Shown: piece by piece, positions 1 through 13,000 of the stretch
How the letters are laid out: each line of letters starts with the position of its first letter
How positions within the stretch are numbered: position 1 is the stretch's first letter
Assembly (NCBI GenBank): GCA_000231825.2
Contig: JH720340.1
Coordinates: 372,001 to 436,000 of the forward strand
Direction of reading: 5' to 3'
DNA: 64,000 bases
DNA from: Tetrahymena elliotti 4EA
Taxonomy: Eukaryota > Ciliophora > Oligohymenophorea > Hymenostomatida > Tetrahymenidae
The notes under the pieces: generated by a model
What the model was told of the DNA's origin: nothing
Databases searched by the model: none
The model's input: only the letters and a program-made list of their open reading frames with translations
Program-made: the position numbers and the translations under genes

Positions 1-450
1 TCAGTGGTAGTATTTGAATCTCAATACTAATAAAGATTAATTCATTTTGTGGTCTAGTTAACAAAAATTTTGTTTGAAAAATTAATTTACTTTTTCATAT
101 TAATAACTAATTAATTAATATTCAATTTAATATCTTTACAAATATTTAAAAATAAATAAATGTTAATACAAAATTAAAAATATTTTACAGATCTAGCTTA
201 AGTACTTCTATTTCTGTAGATATTAATATATATTTTATTTTTATTTATTTAAAGTTACTTAGCTCTGATTTAAGTTCTTACTCTCAACTTAATATTTGCT
301 TTAGGTAAAATTACTTAAATTTCTTAAAAATAATCAAATGTCTAAATTTTGACTTTTTACTTCTTGTAAAAATAGTATTCAAAATTTATTGCACATTTTG
401 AAAAAACAACAATTTTATTTTATGTACTTCTCAAATTTTGCCTTATTTAG

Positions 451-1260
451 TTCACATTTTTAAGTTTTTCTTTTAAATATTTCTTTATTCAATTTTTATT
501 TTTAAAAGTGGGGATAATATTGACGAAATAGGTGTCTAAGGATTAGGATCTGAATTATCAAAATGCTCTAATCTCTAAACTTTGAGCCTTTACCTCATGT
601 AAAAATAGTGTTTCATTACTAATTATGCATTTTTGAATGAATCAATAAATGAATATATTAATTTATAAGTAGCTGGCTTATTTCGGTTTGTTTACTTGAG
701 ATTAGTTTGGCTAATTCACTCAATTTTATTTGTTCTTTTCGGATTTCATTCACATTTTTATGTTTTTGTCTTTCTTTTTAAATATTTTTTTATTCAATTT
801 TTATTTTTAAAAGTGGGAATAATATTGGTGATANNNNNNNNNNNNNNNNNNNNNNNNNNNNNNNNNNNNNNNNNNNNNNNNNNNNNNNNNNNNNNNNNNN
901 NNNNNNNNNNNNNNNNNNNNNNNNNNNNNNNNNNNNNNNNNNNNNNNNNNNNNNNNNNNNNNNNNNNNNNNNNNNNNNNNNNNNNNNNNNNNNNNNNNNN
1001 NNNNNNNNNNNNNNNNNNNNNNNNNNNNNNNNNNNNNNNNNNNNNNNNNNNNNNNNNNNNNNNNNNNNNNNNNNNNNNNNNNNNNNNNNNNNNNNNNNNN
1101 NNNTCTAAACTTTGAGAGGTAAAAATAGTGTTTCAATATTAATTATGCATTTTTAAATGAATCAATAAATGGATGCCCAAATTTATAAGTAAAGTTTGAC
1201 TAATTTTGGTTTGTTTACTTGATATTAGTTGGGCTTGTTCTTTCCAGATTTCATTCTAAA
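451..1260. repeat. Diverged ~300-bp tandem repeat spanning an assembly gap
   Basis: The stretch from about 451 (ttcacatttttaag) through 'aaaagtggggataatattg' near 510 recurs from about 749 through 'aaaagtgggaataatattgg' near 811, an offset of about 298 bp. The block 'tctaaactttgag' to 'gcatttttgaatgaatcaat' near 574-640 recurs at 1104-1163, just after the Ns. The gap therefore lies inside the repeat. Copies are diverged by point changes and small indels. No coding frame is seen. It may be an old satellite or a remnant of germline-type repeat. Confidence 0.6.
834..1103. other. Assembly gap (270 Ns)
   Basis: A run of Ns. Because the same repeat block lies on both sides, the gap is probably due to repeat collapse and its true length is unknown. 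Any reading frame running through it is an artefact. Confidence 0.99.
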
Positions 1261-1384
1261 GGCTTATATAAAAATTATTATTTTGATAAAATTGTTTATC
1301 TATTTAATTTTGTAGCTAAAAATAACTAAAAAAGTCTGATTATTAAAACTTATTTATCTCTCTTTGATTCAAATATCTTTTATC

Positions 1385-1669
1385 TAACACCTGAAAAAAT
1401 TTGACACAAAATATTAAATAAATTCCTTTATCTAAATGATATTCCTTTTTAAATATTGTCATAGTAAAAATTTTCCAGCATTTAGTTCAAATCTCAAATC
1501 TTTGTCATCTTTCCAAGTTCTTTAATTAATTTTTTCTTCTTCTATTTTTATTAATTATCAGAGAGAGATATCTATAATTAAAAATAACAAATAAAAGAAA
1601 AATATATAGCTGAGATACATAAGAAGAATCAAAAAGAGTTTTGTGTCAAATTTTTGGAATCAGGTGTTA
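1385..1669. repeat. Imperfect inverted repeat, possible small transposon remnant
   Basis: The left arm (1385-1411) contains taacacctga followed by aaatttgacacaaaa. The right arm (1639-1669) is its reverse complement except for a four-base insertion in the middle. About 227 bp of A/T-rich DNA separates the arms and encodes nothing obvious. The arrangement resembles a miniature inverted-repeat element. No target-site duplication was identified. Confidence 0.4.
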
Positions 1670-2235
1670 TTTAAAATAAATATTTTTTAGAATCATACTT
1701 CAGAATTTATAAACCAGATAAAAATAAATCACGATTTATTTATTTTATTTTCTTAATAGTAATTATTCAAATACCTTAAATTCATCATTTTAATTTGAAA
1801 TATTCTTTCTCACTTATTATTCTAAGAAAAAATAATTATCTCTTTCTGTACTTCAAAATACACAATGAAATTTTACAAAAATACTTAATCAATATTTTAT
1901 TAAAATATTAATTGATTCTCAAAAAACTATTAATACAAAAATTAATCAATATCTTTCATTTTTCTAGCTGATGATAAAAAGATAGAATAAATGTTTTGTT
2001 TCTATTTTATAGTTAGTTTTAATTTGAATAAGATTACTCAAAAAATAATGAAAAGAATAAAAATAATTCTTTGTTTGTCTTTTTAAAAATATAAAGCATC
2101 TAGTTTGAGTAAGAATTATGTTTATATTTAATCAGATTTTATAGATAATTTCTTATTAATTTCAGCTGCATATTTATATATATTGATCAATAAATAATAA
2201 ACTTAATATAAATTTGTAATACCCTAAAATTTTTG

Positions 2236-3144
2236 ATGGACATTGTAAATATTTAATCCAAAAAAGACCAAGATTAGTCAGAAAAACTCATATTTAATGT
2301 TTGCATAGAGATAGGTTCTTCTAGAGTGAAAATAGGAGTTTAGAGCATTAAAACTTAGCAATTTGATTTTTTCACTGAAGAAACAAAATACTTTTTTTAT
2401 CCTTTAGATAGTTTATTTGATAAACTCAGTACATTTTTATTTGAAAAGGGAGTTTATTAAATTTAGAAAATTGCAATAAGCACTACAGGGGATGTAGATT
2501 AGGAAAAAGGTACAATTAAATAGTGTGGTACTTTGAAAATAAAAACTAAATAAAAGCATTTTTAAGATTTTGAGCTTGTTTCATTAATCAATTCTAAATT
2601 GCAACAAAAAATATTAGATAAGGAATTTACTTATTTGGTGAATGATGGTCACTCTGCTGGACTAGGAATTTATTATTATGCAAAAGCGAATCATAATTTT
2701 CCCTTTGTTTCATTAAGTCTGGGAACTTATCCTGCTGTTTCAGTTATTACTGATAGCTTTATAGCTATTATAGAGTCAAGGAAAAATTTTATAAAAGGAA
2801 AACATATTTCTGCTTATTGTGCTAAATCTTTGGTTATCAAAGATAAAAAAACTGACTAAGAATACACTTAAAATATTCTTGATATAATACCTCTACTTTC
2901 TTAAATAACATAAAAAATGACAGGAGAAGATATGACTCACCTATTCATTTTGGGTGGTATGAGTAATCATATACTTGATGATCTTTTTTTCAAAGACGAA
3001 GCTATTAAAAAAACTGCAACCATTATTAGAGAGGACAAAATGATATACAATGAGGTCATTTTTCCTGCTCTGTTAAAATATCATCCTAAAAATGCTGATG
3101 TAAAGTTAATATACAAAGAAGATTTCTCTGTAGTAATTGATTGA
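2236..3144 (+). CDS. ROK/ASKHA-fold sugar-kinase-like protein
   Basis: Read with TAA/TAG as Gln, one uninterrupted frame runs from ATG 2236 to TGA 3142, giving 302 residues, the usual size of ROK-family kinases. Visible ASKHA-type landmarks are an N-terminal phosphate-1-like strand-turn (CIEIGSSRVKIGV, about residue 22), a mid-protein VNDGHSAGLG segment resembling the ENDANAAA region of ROK kinases, a following LSLGTYPAV segment in the place of the phosphate-2 loop, and a late LFILGGMSNH segment resembling the adenosine-binding glycine motif. The glycine motifs are degenerate and no zinc-binding cysteine cluster is evident, so kinase activity is uncertain. No intron is needed. Start choice: 2236 is the first in-frame ATG in a frame that stays open upstream. 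Family placement is inference; a diverged or inactive member is possible. Confidence 0.6.
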
Positions 3145-4782
3145 ATAATATATAATTAATGTAAAAATAAATAAAATAGTAATTTTATTGATATAAATCC
3201 ATATTTTGTTTTAACAATAAATATGAATAACAAAAAAATATATTTATTTGCTTCATTTCTTAATTGATGTTATTTATTATTCTCCTCAACAGCAGTTTAG
3301 TGATTAAGAGATCAAATATTACTTGCAAAATTTAAAAAGCCAAATCAAGAAATAATAGTGTGAATTTTTAGGAAATTAATTTGTATTTTTTAGTAAATAA
3401 AGTGGGGAATAAATTCTATTTTGGAAATATATTTTTAATAACAAAAGTTCAATTTTATATATATATATTCAAATTGTTTTTTAAAAAGGTATAATGAATG
3501 GCTAAAATAATCAGATATCTATTATTGAGTAAATTTTATTGGATCTAAATAAGTAGATGGTATTTTGTTTTTAATAACCTAAAATTAAATCAAAATGCAT
3601 ACAGTATTTTTAATTCCAAAGATTTCCTATTTTAGTAGTGTACAAGACAAATAAATAAATAAAAGTGATTTAGTTAGTTAGTTTATTTATTTCTTTATCT
3701 AATTATTTCTTTGTTTATTTGTTAATATGTATATAGTTTTTGGTAGTTGGAAATAAAATTTCTTTTTTGATCAATAAGATATTGATTGTTATTCATTCCA
3801 ATTATTTAAAAATATTCCAACTAAATAAATTTTATCTCATTCGTTTTCAATTTTATTTCTTACTATTGAACTAAAAATTCTTTTTCTCAGCAATCAAGTT
3901 CTAGTGTTCAATTCTATAAAATCTTTTAGTTTCTCTTCAGAAAGGATTAAATTTAAATCTCAAAATGTTTTATTTTTAGTTATGTTGTTTATAAAAATTT
4001 CAAATATTTTCTTTTTTTAGTGAATTTTTTGTGTCATGATGGTATTCAAAATTTTGTTTGATTTTATTTTGGGCTTGTTTAAAAGATGAAAAAATAAATG
4101 TTTAAATATGGCTAAGGTCTATATTAGATAAATTTCAATGTGCTAAACTGTAATCCATATCTAATATTATTTTAGCCATTTCAAATAAATGCCACTCTGC
4201 TTAATAAGATCTTAAAGTGAAAGTAGAAATTTACAAATTATAGAGTGCTAAGTTGTTTTAGATAATTTAAGTTTCAAAAATTTTAACAGAAAAAGCTAAT
4301 AGTAGGTGAGTTAAGATTTTAAAAAGATGAAACTAATCATATAACTGTGAAAATGTGTTTGAAATATCAAAATAATTTAAATATTTCATTTTTATAAATT
4401 TCCTATTGATTGAGCATTTTTGAATCTTATTTGTATGACAAACGAAATAATTACGAGGTATTTTTGAATTTAAAAAAAATCAATAATTAAATAAATCAAA
4501 AATGGTATAGTTTTTCTCAATAAAACTCTCTATTTTAATTAGTAAACATTCTGAAATGATTTTAAAATCTATGTAAATGTATTTTGTATTGCTCTTACTA
4601 AATTCTCAAAATTTTGTTTGAAATGATTATTGCCAACTTTTGCATATTTTTTTAATACTAAAAAAGAGCGATTTCCAATCCTAAAATAGCAAAATTTATG
4701 TTTAAATGGCTAATGTAAAAATGATTAAATTAAATAGATAGATTCTTAGCCTAGCGATATTAAATAATATCAAGAAAATGTT
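3145..4782. other. A+T-rich intergenic DNA
   Basis: No frame with coding-like composition was found. The sequence is homopolymer-rich, with tattt and aaata runs. Nothing regulatory could be identified. Confidence 0.5.
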
Positions 4783-5130
4783 ATGATCGCTAAATTTTAT
4801 CACATATTTTTTCTGTTAAGAAATGGGATATAGAAAAGAGATTTTCTTCAGACTATAAAAGATTATTTACTATAATAAATAACAATGTAATCGAAATTAT
4901 CTTTGCTGATAGCTAAAAACATATAGAAAACAGAATTCATGAGGGTACTTTTGTAAGCTTTTTCTAAAGCAATTGCAAATTCAATATTTAATGCTGCTGA
5001 GGAAAACTAATTTAAAGTCTTTAGAAGTACAGAATTGGTATTCTTTTTAAAAGATACATTTGATAGTGAAGGAATTTATTTTGAAAGTCATGCAGTAAGT
5101 GAGAGAGGAGAAAATAAATTAAATCAATGA
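4783..5130 (+). CDS. Possible small protein or isolated exon, unknown function
   Basis: With the ciliate code the frame is open from 4627 to TGA 5128, with ATG codons at 4783, 4885 and 4939. The 115 residues after 4783 have balanced composition, for example AFSKAIANSIFNAAEENQFK followed by an acidic end, unlike the surrounding low-complexity sequence. No domain is recognised. Only one stop codon exists in this code, so chance frames of this length occur. It could also be the last exon of a gene whose earlier exons were not found. Confidence 0.3.
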
Positions 5131-6345
5131 ATCAATCAATAAATTAATGTCTTTCTTTGATCAAAATTTAAAAAGAATTAGTGATTTTATTTAGGAAAAA
5201 ACAATTATAGAGTTGAAGTAAAAAAAATAGTTGAGGATTTTTGATTTTGTAAATTGTTTTTAATTAAGCATGAAAAAAAAAATCTGTTAAATATGTGAAA
5301 ATATCAAGCGAACTGACAATTATTTATTCCTTTGTATTTTTAAAGCTGTTTATTTGTTGTTTGGATAATTAGATCTCTTACTTTCTATCGTATTTAGTAA
5401 TAATAGGTATTAACTTTTTTACTGATTGTTAGTAGATTTCTTTCTATTTTTTCTTTTATTTGAATTCATTTAACTGTTCTTTAAACGAAATCCTCATTTT
5501 ATTGTATTTAACTGCGTAATCAATCTTTCAGTCTGTAAATATTCAATTTATCGATCCGCATTGAGATACTAAATTTGTTTGTTTGCATTAAAGCTTTTAT
5601 AATTAAAGTTACGTAATTTTTTGGATATTTGGCAAACAGGAGTTTAAAGGCTAAAGCTGTCATTTTCTATCTAAATGATTGGCGTTATTTAATCTTAAGA
5701 CCTTCACAAACACATTTAATGATTACTTTACTTGCTTATATTTATCTTAATGAGTACTTATTGAATTTAACCTTATTTTATATTCTTTTACGTTGTATTA
5801 TTTTGAAATTTTGAAAAGAAAATGACACAAATATTTTTTTAAAATTGGAGCTAAAAAACTTTAAGATAGATTAAAAATGGCTTATGGAAACTATGCTAAG
5901 AGAAGGATTTCTTGAAAAGAGTGATCCGTACTAATCAACGATAACATTTGATAAATGACTTTTGAATTTAGAGGTGAGTTGTTATGATGAGAGAAATGTG
6001 AATTCATTTGGTGTATAATTGGATTGTATGAATGGTTTTTCTTTGACAAATGAATGATATAATTGAAGAGTGGCAATAAAATAAATTGAAATTGAATGAA
6101 AAAATGAATAGAAATTAATGAAGAGTATAATTTTATTTTTGAATTTTATTTAAATTTTAATGCGTGTATTTATTTGGGTGAAGAGAAGGGTAAATAAAGG
6201 GCGTTGCACTTTTCTGAATAGTAATATTTAAGAAGAGAGGGTTTAGAAGGAAAAATCATAATCAAATAAAAAAAATAAAAAAGTTTGAAAAAAAACCTTC
6301 AAAAAAAATAAATAATAACAAAATCAATCATTAAAGCAATAAAAA
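5131..6345. other. Upstream region of the beta-tubulin gene
   Basis: About 1.2 kb without a convincing gene. The last ~100 bases before the tubulin ATG are strongly A-rich (aaaaaaaataaataataac), as is typical of ciliate 5' leaders. No TATA or other element can be assigned with confidence. Short standard-code frames here have no protein-like character. Confidence 0.5.
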
Positions 6346-7677
<1,332 letters not shown>

Positions 7678-10090
7678 GCGAACTGAGCCAGCCAGCTTAC
7701 ACCAATAATAAACTTTATTATTTTTACTTAAGCATCTTACTGTTGTTGTAATAGTAGAGAAAGAAATACCCAATTAACTTCATTCACATTAACATTAATA
7801 TCTATAAACATCTTTTTTCTCACATATATACAACTCTCTAAATCAACAAATAACTTTTTAAAAATAATGGATATATATTAACAAATTAATATATCTCTTT
7901 TTATCCTTATATAAATACGTATTCTGCACTCACCCCGCATTTTTCACAACACAAACATCCAAAAAAAATTCCTTTACTTCTACATGCATTCATTCATTCT
8001 CTTTCTTAATTTTCATAAATTATTTTAAAAATAACTAACAAAAAAGCAAACAAAAGTTAAAAAAAAAACTCTTTTTTAATGTTTTTTATTATTCAAACCA
8101 AACAAATATTTTCTATTAAATCAAATCAAATCAAATTTTTATTGTTTTTGATTGATTTTCAGTACATACAATAATTATGTTTCCTAGTTATTTCTTCAAG
8201 TCACAAACTTCTTTTTTAAATTAAAACTAAACAAAATATTTGATATCTCTTTTTAAATTCTTTTCCTCCTCTTTTACTTGCCAATACTTAATATGAATCA
8301 AAGGAATATCTTTTTATTTTTCTTAAACAAAATTTATTTTTCTTTTAACTTTTTTGCATTCATTTAAATAAAATCTTGTTCCATTTAATATCCACATATT
8401 TTTTGAATTTTATTGCTTCATCTACCCATCTTATATTTTCTATCCACAATTATCCTTTTTTCTATGATTTTCAAAAAAATATCTTTTTCTTCTAATCGTT
8501 TTTTAAATATTCTTTAAGCGGTAATATATCTTTCTTGTATGTACTTGATATCACTAGGGATCATATATTTCTAATTTATTGATCTTAAATATTTATTCTG
8601 TTAGATTCATCCAATTTTAAAAATTCATTTTTGAAAGTACTTTTTTAAGAGTTTGCTTTGAAGAGTTATTTAAATATAAAAAATTCATAAAATAAGGACT
8701 AAAAGTGCTATCTTAATAAAGAATATATTTTAAATAAGTTAGTAGCTCTAATTTTTAATATTTAAAATTGGAAATGAATTAATTTTTAAAAAAAGAAAAA
8801 CTTTCTTCATATTTTCAAGGAATTTAAAATAAATGAATTTTTTTGAATTTAATTTTAAGAAATCTTTAAAAATTACTGCTTTTTAATTTTTAAAATCAAA
8901 TGCATTATTATTAAGAAAACAAAAAAAAATATCTTGATTGTTTTGAAATTTTAAAAATACACACCACAGACCTGATAAATTAAATTATTGATTTTAGAAG
9001 AGGATCTTTTTGAAATTAGAAATAAAAAATTGAAATTTTAAATTTATTTTCTTCAAATAAAATGCTAACTAAATTATTGTCAAAATCAAATTAAATTTAA
9101 CTTAAATAAAAATTAAAAAAACATTTTACGATTTTTAGTAAAATAAATAAATTTAAAATTAAAAGAAAGTTATGTTTAATTTAAATTCAAACTGTATGTT
9201 ATTGTGAATAATATTAGTTTACAGAAGTATCAGAGATTGAAAAGTTCTAAGGTAGTTTCTCGTCATTTAAATCATTAAAATGTTAGAAAGTTTATACATT
9301 TTCTTGGTTAATTATGCTTCCTGATAATTAGTTATCTGGAGACCATTCCTTTCCATTTATTCTGGCTAAAAAATGTAAAATAAAATTAAAATGATGAAAA
9401 AGTAAAAAATGCTAAAACACTAAATAAATTTTAAATATTTTAAATAGGTTAAGGAAATAAATTCTAAAGATGTAAAATAATGAATTTATTTAAAAGGTCA
9501 TTTTTTTTTGAACAATTTGTTTAAAAAGCCAAATTTAGAGTGAGAACTGAATTTATGCAAATATGAATGAATTTATTTATGTATAGATTTGTTATTTACA
9601 AAATATTTTTGATTTATATTTGTCTTTTAAATTTTTAAAATTGTTAATCTAGAGATTTAGAACGAACTCATTTATTTTTTGCACCTCAAAGCTGCTACTT
9701 AACTGTTGATTATCATTTGAGTAACTTATAGAGCTATCACGTGAAATATTAATATTATGTTTTATTTTTATTTTATATTTATTAAATAAATTTTAATATA
9801 TCTATTTTTATTTTGAAGAAGTCAAGAAGAAAGAGAGAGAGAAATTGATGAGGATAAATAATTAATTTTTCTAAAATTAGGTTCAAGTTGAAATTTTTTG
9901 AGTCTGGCCTCTATTATTGTAGAGGAGGTGATCTATTAAGGTTATTATTAGTAAATATCATGGTTATTTATAGTTAATTATGATTATTATAAATTAAAGG
10001 ATTATTTATTTTTATTGGTTTATAAAGAGCTAAATTAGAAATTTAGATCTATAAGTATCTTATTCAATTATCAAAAATAACTAAAGCTTT
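7678..10090. other. Long A+T-rich intergenic stretch between converging genes
   Basis: About 2.4 kb between the 3' ends of beta-tubulin (+) and the SUMO ligase gene (-). It presumably holds both 3' UTRs. No coding-like frame, RNA gene or repeat could be recognised. Confidence 0.6.
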
Positions 10091-13000
10091 TCAGTCATCA
10101 ATAGTAATGGGATTATCTTCTTTGCCAATATTAGTTATCTTTTCAAAAATTCTCTTTTTATTTAAGCTATCATTTTTATTAGAAGTATTTTATTCAACTC
10201 TGTTTTAAAATAAATAATAAAAATTAGTTAATTAAGTTAAAATAAATATTATTTTTAAACTTACATTTTCCTTTTCAAGTTGTTTTCAGATTACAGTTCA
10301 AATTGGATTGGCACAGTTTCTGACTACTAATTGCTTTATAATCTATTATTTTATTATAAATTTTAAGATTTTTGATTGTGATTTTATTAATTCAAAATAA
10401 ATTATTGTTCATTTTATTATCTTTATTTCTAAATTTCTCTAGCCTAAAGATTATTTAATTCAGCAGTAAGTGATAAAGATTTGTTAGAAATGGATTTAGA
10501 AGAAGAAGAATAATTAAGATATTATAGATTTCTTTTATGTATAGTTTTCTTATTATTGCTTTTCATAGTATAATATGAAGTTTATTAATCATTATTGCTT
10601 TTTTATTAAACTTCTAACTATTATTATTAATATTAGCTATCATTTTTATGAGCGGTTGATTAATAGTTAGAGTTACTAAATTCTACTTCCATACTTTTAT
10701 TGATTTATTCTTTTCTTGTTGTATTCTCTTTCAATGCTATTTCATTTGTTATTTCTTTCTATTTATGATACTAAAAATAACTTTTGTCTAAATTTTATAT
10801 TAATTTTTCTAATTATGCAAATTCATTATTGTTTTCATTTACAACTTTTTTTAGCTTTTTGTTTTTTGTGTTTTTGATATGTTTCTAATTTTTAGATTGA
10901 ATTTTTTGCTAAGATTCTATTGCTTCTTCAAAAGTATTAGAATCTTCAAAATTGTTATTTCTTTGCCTATCTCTCCACTAATTTTAATAGATTTCTTTAT
11001 TGATTTGATGAGTATTTGAATTATCATAATCATCATAATTGTCATCTTCTTCATCACTTAACTAATCTTTATCATCTTGCTACTAAATTTCTTCGTCGCT
11101 AGAAAGAGGAAATAAAGGTAAATCTGAAAAGTATTTAATTAAATTTTATATCTACGTTTTAACGATGATGTTATTAATTGAAATGCTGTTTTGCTGAGTC
11201 TTTTTTGCAGTACCTTGGTTGCTTCCACTTGTTGTGCTGTTGTTTAAGCTTTATTTTTACTTGGATGATAGATCTTGCTGACTACCAAATTTTCCGTTCT
11301 ACCCCTAAATGCTCATTAAATCTTCAAAATACTATATGTTTCCTTCATTTGATTATTCCAAAGATTATTCATTTTATATTCTTTTCCTTTCTAAGTTTTG
11401 AATATCCTTGTCAGATGAAACAACATTTTAAAGGCTTTTACTCTAATCTCCACTAACTGAGAGTTCTTCCATTTTTTATATGTGTTCTAATGGCTAATAT
11501 TTCTACATGCTTGTGTATATCATCTATTTTTATATTTCCTAATTATTTAATCCAATTAATTATTAAGGATCGGTTTTTTAGATCATGTTAACTAACGACA
11601 TTGCATTCTGCTATGCAAAACTCATTTTTTGCTAAGCATTCTGTTGCTACAACTTGAGAGCTTTTGCTTATGATTGGAGAGAGTTATTTTAAAGTAAATC
11701 ACTTGATTTGGGACTATCTATAAGTATTGGCTAGTCTTAATTTGATGCTACTCTTTTAAGGTTATTTTATTAATTTATTTATTTTTAACTAATTTAATAA
11801 GCTAATCTCTGATTTGTTTCTTTAAGCTCATTTTCTAAAATTTTCTTATAGTTATATTTAGATAATTGTTCTTCATACACTGCCATCTATTTTGTCTAAT
11901 CCAAAAGGGAAACGGAAAGGTTGGTGGAACCGAAGGCTACGTTACCAGTTATATTCTTTTTATTTATCTGTATTTCTCTCTAAACTTCTTCAGAATTCAA
12001 TTTCTACTCTTTGTGATTTGAAGGTGTTTTTTATTAATTATTGTTATTTTTATTTGTTTAGTTTTATAATTTAGAAGTGTCTTTGTTCTCATCTTCACAC
12101 ATTACGGTTTTCTTGCTTTTAGTAATAATATTTTTTGGAGATTAATTTGAAGATTAATCTTTATCTTTATTAATGAGGGGAATCATTTAATTAATATTTT
12201 ATGAATTTACAGTATTAAACCCAGCAGCTGTATTGGATGTCTAGTGAGAGTTGATGTTCTGTAAATTTTTGTAAAAATGTCCATTTAAGTTAGGGTTTAC
12301 CTGAGTCAAGTTCAATCCTACATTAGCAGCAGAGAAATTAGCTTAATTTAAATGGTGGTGGTGGTGTGATTGACCATTTTGTTGAGTTTACTGTTGCATT
12401 TAGAGGGCAGCTTATGGAACAGCTAAAACACTGGTTTATTGGGGCTTCTTTTAAATTGGAGGCTCATCTTCATCACTATCAATGACAAGAATTTGTTACT
12501 ATTTCTTTTTGTTAGTAACACCTACTTATTCTGGAATCTATTATGCTTGCATAGATTCAAGAGCATTGCTGTTGGAGTGCGATTCTAAATTCACTCCTTT
12601 AGGAATATTGGAGCCATTAATTTGTCCTTTATTAATCAATTAATTTTACATGACGACTTACTACATACTAGCTGCTGATGTAGGTGGATTTGTTGGAGAT
12701 ACAGTAATAGGTTATGGAGCAGCAGATTGTGGATTAATAGATTAATTTTATGAAGCCTTTTTAACTATTGGTTTAGAATCGTCATCATAGTCGTCATCAT
12801 CATCGGAATATGACTATTAATCAAATGAATGTTAGCCTTTGCTATCAAATTTAACATCAGTGACATTTTTAATTTGTTTATCATGAATTTCTTAAATGAT
12901 CTTAAGAATAAATTCATCAACTACTATGTCATAGCACTTGGCTTTGCATATATTACATTTCCACTTACGAGGATTTACTGTTTCTGTAGTTATAATGAAG

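Larger units (their letters stand above)
1..2235. other. A+T-rich noncoding DNA with repeats and a gap
   Basis: No convincing coding frame is seen. The stretch holds a roughly 300-bp tandem repeat interrupted by Ns and an inverted repeat, both listed separately. The remainder is homopolymer-rich A/T sequence of the kind that flanks ciliate genes. Confidence 0.6.

Noticed and set aside
696..1136. Frames running through the N gap
   Set aside because: They consist largely of undetermined residues and repeat sequence.
5629..6076. Short frames upstream of beta-tubulin (5629-5814 plus, 5891-6076 minus)
   Set aside because: A/T-driven, no conserved features, and no splice connection to a gene was found.
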